Shown here in pieces: positions 59,815 to 64,000 of a stretch of 64,000 nt of DNA (positions are counted from its first letter, which is position 1; every line of letters starts with the position of its first letter). The notes under the pieces are model-generated. The model was not told the DNA's origin. It did no database searches and was given only the letters and a program-made list of their open reading frames with translations. Position numbers and translations under genes: made by a program. The stretch comes from Lachnoclostridium sp. Marseille-P6806 (GTDB lineage Bacteria > Bacillota > Clostridia > Lachnospirales > Lachnospiraceae): positions 186,001 to 250,000 of the forward strand of contig NZ_LR130578.1 of assembly GCF_900625025.1 (NCBI RefSeq), written 5' to 3'.

Positions 59815-60834
59815 CTAATCCTCCGCAGCCGCGCCGCCGGCAAACGACTCCAGCGGCAGCATCGTCTGTGTGTTCCCGTCTGTGATGATCAGCTTGAGCT
59901 CCGGCAGCACATCCTCCATCGTCTCATAAAAAAGCCTCTGCTTCGTGATGAGCGGATATCTGGCGTACTGCCTGTACATCTCTCCGAAGCGCTCGACCTG
60001 ACCCTCAGCCTCGGCAATGCGGGACGCCCGCTCGGCCTCCGCTTCCTGCGTGATGCGGTCTGCTTCGGCCTCGGCGGCGGGAATCTGCTCATTGCGGTAC
60101 TTGTTGGCGTTGTTGATCGCGGTTTCCTTGCCCTGCTTGGCGGTCTCCACCGCCTTAAAGGCCGACACGATCTCCGCGGTCGGAGGCTCCGCGTCCTGCA
60201 CCTGAATATTGACGATCGACAGGCCCACGCTGTGCGTCTCCATCTCCGCCATCAGGCGCTCCTTGACCTCCGCCTGAATCTGCGCCTTTCCGGTCGTCAT
60301 AACATCGTCGACCGGATAATCGCTGACGGTGTTGCGGATGCTGGCCAGAGCGAGGTTCCGCATGATCTCCTCCGGCCGCGCGGAATTGTAAATGTACGCC
60401 ACAGGATCCGACACCTTGTACTCGAGATAAAAGTCGATATCGACAAAGTTGAAATCCGAGGTGATCATGACGCCGTCCTCTTCGTTGGCGATATTCTGGC
60501 CGCCGTCCGTTACCTCGTAGCCGATCCCGATGCCGTGGGTCGTCATATCCACCATGTGAACCCGCTGCAGATACGGGATCTTGAAATGAAGTCCCGCCGT
60601 ATCTGTCCGGATCACCTTTCCGAACATCGTAACCACCGCATTTTCCTGCTCGGAAACGTTATAAAAGGCGCCGAGGCCGGTCACAAGGACAAACAGCGCG
60701 AGGAGAACCGCGAGCACAATGCCGCCCGCTTTTTTTCCGTCTCCGCCGCCCTTTTTCGCCTCCTGCTTCCGAAACTGTTCTTTCGCCCGCTCAAAGCTGT
60801 CCTTCACCGCGTCAAAATCGCTGTTCTTCTTCAT
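59815..60834 (-). CDS. hflK: HflK-type SPFH/prohibitin-family membrane protein
   Basis: 339 aa. A charged cytoplasmic N-terminus (about 1-40, lacking the Gly-rich tract of the E. coli protein) leads to a membrane helix (about 45-67) and an SPFH domain (VSEQENAVVTMFGKVIRTDTAGLHFKIPYLQRVHMVDM). A coiled coil rich in Ala, Glu and Arg follows, with the family segment SVGLSIVNIQVQDAEPP. It assembles with HflC. The gene order hflK-hflC is the standard one. Confidence 0.93.
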   Translation of the reverse strand: MKKNSDFDAVKDSFERAKEQFRKQEAKKGGGDGKKAGGIVLAVLLALFVLVTGLGAFYNVSEQENAVVTMFGKVIRTDTAGLHFKIPYLQRVHMVDMTTHGIGIGYEVTDGGQNIANEEDGVMITSDFNFVDIDFYLEYKVSDPVAYIYNSARPEEIMRNLALASIRNTVSDYPVDDVMTTGKAQIQAEVKERLMAEMETHSVGLSIVNIQVQDAEPPTAEIVSAFKAVETAKQGKETAINNANKYRNEQIPAAEAEADRITQEAEAERASRIAEAEGQVERFGEMYRQYARYPLITKQRLFYETMEDVLPELKLIITDGNTQTMLPLESFAGGAAAED

Positions 60835-60894
60835 CCTCTCTCCTTATCGCCGCAAAATGCGGCAGGGCTTCCTTTCCGTTGCCGCGGCGGATGC

Positions 60895-62622
60895 TTACCG
60901 CCGCTTTTCCTGCTTCTGTTCCCGCTCCGTCTGATACTGCTCCGCGAGCCTCTCGAGCTCGCCGGCAAGGCAGTCGAGCTCTCTGTTCGGCAGCCCTCCG
61001 CTCCGGGATACGACCTCCGACAGACGCTGCTCCGCCGCCTTGAGCCGCAGATACGCGTCGGAATGCGCCGCGGAGCGCCCGCGGCCCGGAGACGGCACGC
61101 CGGTGAGGGATGGGGTTTCTCCCTCTCCGGAGGCCGCCGGAATTCCCTCCGTCACCCGTTCAAACTGCCCCGCTGCCAGATTGAACACCGTGCCGCTGTA
61201 CGGAGCAAACGCGTCGAAGCCGTGCTCCTCCTCAAGGCAGCGCGCAAAGGCGTCCGCGCTCTCCGCATCCCCGTGCACGACGAAGACTTTCCGGGGCCTC
61301 TGCTCCGCAAAGCCCCCGATCCACTCAAGAAGCCCCGCCTTGTCGGCATGCCCCGACAGCCCCGTCAGCTTGCGGATCTCCGCCCGCACCTGCACCTCCT
61401 CGCCGAAAATGTGAATGGATGCGGCTCCGTCCACAATGCTGCGGCCGGGCGTTCCGACCGACTGATAACCGACGAAGAGCATCGTGCACTCCGGCCGCCA
61501 GAGATTATATTTGAGATGGTGCTTGATGCGCCCCGCATCGCACATGCCCGATGCGGAAATGATGACTTTCGGCTCCGTATCGGCGTTAATCTGCTTCGAT
61601 TCATCCGAGGAGATCGTCATATGGAGATTCGGGAACAGCAGCGGATTGATTCCTCTGCGGACATATTCCATGGCCTCCTCATCGTAGCAGGCCATGCCGT
61701 TCTCCCTGAAGATTTCCGTCGCCTCCACCGCCAGAGGGCTGTCCAGATATACCGGGAAATCCGGCAGCTCGGGAATCAGACCGTTTTGCTTTATCTTTCG
61801 TATGAAATACAGCATTTCCTGCGCTCTGCCGATGGCAAAGCTCGGAATGATCACATTGCCGCCCCGGAGCAGCGTCGCCTTGATGATCCCGGCCAGCTCC
61901 TCTTCATAATTGCCCTGCGGCGGCTCGTGAAAGCGGTCCCCGTAGGTCGATTCCATCACAACATAGTCGGCGGAGGCGGTGAAGCTAGGGTCCTTCAGAA
62001 GAGGCTGATTCTTGTTGCCGATGTCCCCGGAAAACACGATTTTCTTCGTGACCGTTCCCTCCGGCGCGCCGCCCGGATTGCCCGCCGCCACCCCGTTCCG
62101 GTTCTCCGTGAGCCAGAGCTCGAGACTCGCGGAGCCGAGAAGATGCCCGATATCCGTGAAGCGGAATTCCACCCCGTTGCAGAGCTGGTAGCGCTTGCCG
62201 TAGCGGCAGGGCTTAAGCTGGCGCAGGAGGGCGAGCGTATCCTCCATCGTGTAAAGGGGCTCGGCCCGCTCTGTGCTGCCGCGGCGGGCGAGCTTCTTGT
62301 TCTTCCACTCCGTCTCGGCATTCTGGATATGCGCCGAATCACGGAGCATGATATCACAGAGCTCCGCCGTCGCCTCCGTCGTCACGACCTGCCCCCGGAA
62401 GCCGTCATGATACAGCTTCGGCAGCATTCCGCTGTGGTCAATGTGCGCGTGCGTGAGAAATACATACTGAATCTTCGACGGCTCCACAGGGAGAGGCACG
62501 TTTTCAAATACATTCCTCCCCTGCTCCATGCCGCAGTCCACGAGAATGTTCACTGCCCCGACCTGAAGATAATGACAGCTCCCGGTCACCTCATGATCCG
62601 CACCGATAAACGTAAGTCTCAT
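60895..62622 (-). CDS. Beta-CASP metallo-beta-lactamase RNA-processing enzyme (CPSF/YsdA-like)
   Basis: 575 aa. The metallo-beta-lactamase core carries HAHIDHSG (His58, His60, Asp62, His63). Residues about 245-370 form the beta-CASP cap (NVIIPSFAIGRAQEMLYFIRKI), followed by the RMMBL motifs (ISASGMCDAGRIKHHL, VRAEIRKLTGLSGHADKAGLLEWI, VFVVHGD). This is the family of 3'-end nucleases and RNase J relatives; the length and wording match the bacterial CPSF-like branch rather than RNase J itself. The C-terminal roughly 70 residues, rich in Arg, Glu and Gln, are extra. It probably cleaves RNA. Confidence 0.9.
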   Translation of the reverse strand: MRLTFIGADHEVTGSCHYLQVGAVNILVDCGMEQGRNVFENVPLPVEPSKIQYVFLTHAHIDHSGMLPKLYHDGFRGQVVTTEATAELCDIMLRDSAHIQNAETEWKNKKLARRGSTERAEPLYTMEDTLALLRQLKPCRYGKRYQLCNGVEFRFTDIGHLLGSASLELWLTENRNGVAAGNPGGAPEGTVTKKIVFSGDIGNKNQPLLKDPSFTASADYVVMESTYGDRFHEPPQGNYEEELAGIIKATLLRGGNVIIPSFAIGRAQEMLYFIRKIKQNGLIPELPDFPVYLDSPLAVEATEIFRENGMACYDEEAMEYVRRGINPLLFPNLHMTISSDESKQINADTEPKVIISASGMCDAGRIKHHLKYNLWRPECTMLFVGYQSVGTPGRSIVDGAASIHIFGEEVQVRAEIRKLTGLSGHADKAGLLEWIGGFAEQRPRKVFVVHGDAESADAFARCLEEEHGFDAFAPYSGTVFNLAAGQFERVTEGIPAASGEGETPSLTGVPSPGRGRSAAHSDAYLRLKAAEQRLSEVVSRSGGLPNRELDCLAGELERLAEQYQTEREQKQEKRR

Positions 62623-62724
62623 GGTTTCCTTTCCCGTCGCGCCGCGCGCGGCCGCTGATCCCCATATGTCCCCCGGAAAGACGCCATTCCCGGAGAAAAA
62701 TCCCCTCCCCGAGAGAAAAAGACG

Positions 62725-63984
62725 TCATTCCCCGGCGAGGCGTCTCGCCTCCCGGAGAGAAATTCCCTCCCGGCGTGCAATCGTCGCGAGATCTTCATAC
62801 TCCGCCTTTTCGCGGCAGGCGCCGTACCCCTCGGCGCGCTTGATCCGCACCGGTCCGGCTTCGCTCTCCCGCACATACTCCGACCGGTCAAGCCGCCAGC
62901 GTTCGCAGCGGTACTCCCGTATTCCCAGCGTCGTCGTCTGCCGGAATATCTCCCGGACCATCCGCTCCCTGTCCTCCGTCCTGCACATGCAGGTGAGCAG
63001 AATGCCCGGGCGGTTTTTCTTCATTCCGATATTCGTCGTGCAGACGTCCAGCGCGCCGGCGTCAAACAGGCGCTCCATGACAAAACCCAGCTCCTCGCCG
63101 GTCATATCGTCGATATTGCAGGCGAGCTCCGAGATTTCGTCTCCGCCCGCCGGCGTTCCCGCATTTTCGCTGCAGGAGACCTCCTGTCCCAAAAATGCGC
63201 GGACACAGTTCGCCGCCTCAAAGTCCTTGCTTCCCATGCCGCAGCCGATCTGCGATACCGCCATCACCGGCATCGCGCCGAAGCTCCCGGCGAAGCTGCG
63301 AAGCAGCGCCGCGCCGGTGGGCGTGCAGAGCTCGCCGCGAATTTTACCTCCGTAGACCGGCACCCCGCGCAGAATCCTCGCCGTGGCCGGGGCCGGAACC
63401 GGAAGCACGCCGTGCGCGCAGCGCACCTCCCCAAAGCCGACGTGCACCGGGGAGCAGATCACCCGATCCGGGGCGAGCAGCTCCAGCGCGAGGCACGCAC
63501 CGACGACATCCGCGACCGCATCCAGCGAGCCGACCTCATGAAAATGAATCTCCTGCACCGGGATGCCGTGCACCTCGCTCTCCGCCTGTGCGATGCGGTC
63601 GTAGACCTGCCGGGCCCGCCGCTTTGCATTCTCCGGAACCTCCATGGCGCCGATGCGCTCCATCAGTTCCTCCGCGCTGTAATGATGATGCCCATGGTCA
63701 TGAGCGTGCACGCTGCCGCAGGCGCTCTCCCCGGCCGCCTCGCAGGCAGGGGCCGGCGCATCTCCGCCCGTCTCTTCCCCGCCGAGCACCGTCACCCGCA
63801 TATGCGTGCCGTTCAGTCCGCACTTGACGGACGGCTCCGCGCTGACCGCAATATCTCCGGGCGCGATTTCATTCATCACGGAGAGAAACTGCGCTCTCTG
63901 CTCCTCATTCAGCAGCTCATAGAGCGCCGCCATGAGCATATCGCCCGCGGCCCCCATGTTGCATTCCAGATACAGTGTTTTCAT
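62725..63984 (-). CDS. larC: LarC, nickel-pincer cofactor (NPN) nickel insertion protein
   Basis: 419 aa, starting MKTLYLECNMGAAGDMLMAALYELL, the signature of the DUF111/LarC family. A His-rich metal-binding stretch (SVHAHDHGHHHYSAEE, about 88-103) is followed by the conserved EIHFHEVGSLDAVADVVG and the C-terminal domain (ELACNIDDMTGEELGFVMERL). In lactic acid bacteria LarC inserts nickel into the cofactor of lactate racemase, often by ribosomal frameshifting between larC1 and larC2. Here the gene is one continuous frame. No larA, larB or larE is in the window; they may lie to the right. Confidence 0.93.
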   Translation of the reverse strand: MKTLYLECNMGAAGDMLMAALYELLNEEQRAQFLSVMNEIAPGDIAVSAEPSVKCGLNGTHMRVTVLGGEETGGDAPAPACEAAGESACGSVHAHDHGHHHYSAEELMERIGAMEVPENAKRRARQVYDRIAQAESEVHGIPVQEIHFHEVGSLDAVADVVGACLALELLAPDRVICSPVHVGFGEVRCAHGVLPVPAPATARILRGVPVYGGKIRGELCTPTGAALLRSFAGSFGAMPVMAVSQIGCGMGSKDFEAANCVRAFLGQEVSCSENAGTPAGGDEISELACNIDDMTGEELGFVMERLFDAGALDVCTTNIGMKKNRPGILLTCMCRTEDRERMVREIFRQTTTLGIREYRCERWRLDRSEYVRESEAGPVRIKRAEGYGACREKAEYEDLATIARREGISLREARRLAGE

Positions 63985-64000
63985 ATTTAATCCCTATGCC

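Noticed and set aside
62725-63984. Frameshifted larC1/larC2 pair
   Set aside because: The N- and C-terminal LarC domains read through in one frame with no internal stop, so no programmed frameshift is needed here.

Overview
The window looks like the chromosome of a gut-type Lachnospiraceae bacterium (class Clostridia). It is GC-rich (roughly high-50s percent, by eye). The infC-rpmI-rplT operon, the YesM/YesN-type two-component pair, the glycan ABC transporters without their own ATPase gene, and the DUF5716/DUF5717 families all fit that group. Nearly every gene is on the minus strand; the one clear plus-strand gene is a LacI regulator at 31370-32362. No phage, insertion sequence, CRISPR array or rRNA was seen.

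Region 1 (1-3608): a truncated LacI regulator behind a Lon-like AAA ATPase that lacks the protease domain, a tRNA-Pro with anticodon AGG, and a DUF975 membrane protein.

Region 2 (3821-32362): a large plant-glycan utilisation locus, read right to left in four blocks. (a) A sugar isomerase, a two-subunit transketolase and an FGGY kinase, translationally coupled to a YesM-type histidine kinase and a YesN-type response regulator. This gene set matches the known D-apiose route (isomerase, apulose kinase, apulose-4-phosphate transketolase). (b) A solute-binding protein, two permeases and an MGH1-type glycosidase. (c) A second binding protein and two permeases, then a LacI regulator and a GH42 enzyme joined by 4-bp ATGA overlaps. 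(d) With its own promoter, an Asp/Glu-racemase-like protein, a BKACE (DUF849) protein, a DUF1537 acid-sugar kinase, a GH127 enzyme and a GH78 rhamnosidase. Rhamnose, arabinose and galactose-type hydrolases next to an apiose-type pathway point to rhamnogalacturonan-II, apiogalacturonan or apiosylated plant glycosides. The three acid-sugar genes in (d) form no pathway I recognise and are the best metabolic candidate for something undescribed.

Region 3 (32435-44571): core genes: infC-rpmI-rplT with an attenuator leader, a GH2 beta-mannosidase, a small membrane protein, a HAD hydrolase, a LysR regulator, purA, purB and an amino-acid ABC transporter.

Region 4 (44639-50713): a three-gene operon of unknown function: DUF5717 (about 1230 aa), DUF5716 (an actin/Hsp70-fold-like protein) and a TPR-like protein. 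Its promoter overlaps a perfect 17-bp inverted repeat. This is the best cell-biology candidate for an undescribed system.

Region 5 (50739-64000): htpG behind a perfect CIRCE operator, a parvulin-type lipoprotein, a COG2509-type flavoprotein, an M3 oligopeptidase, DHFR, a divergent thymidylate synthase, hflC/hflK, a beta-CASP metallo-beta-lactamase RNase-like protein and larC.
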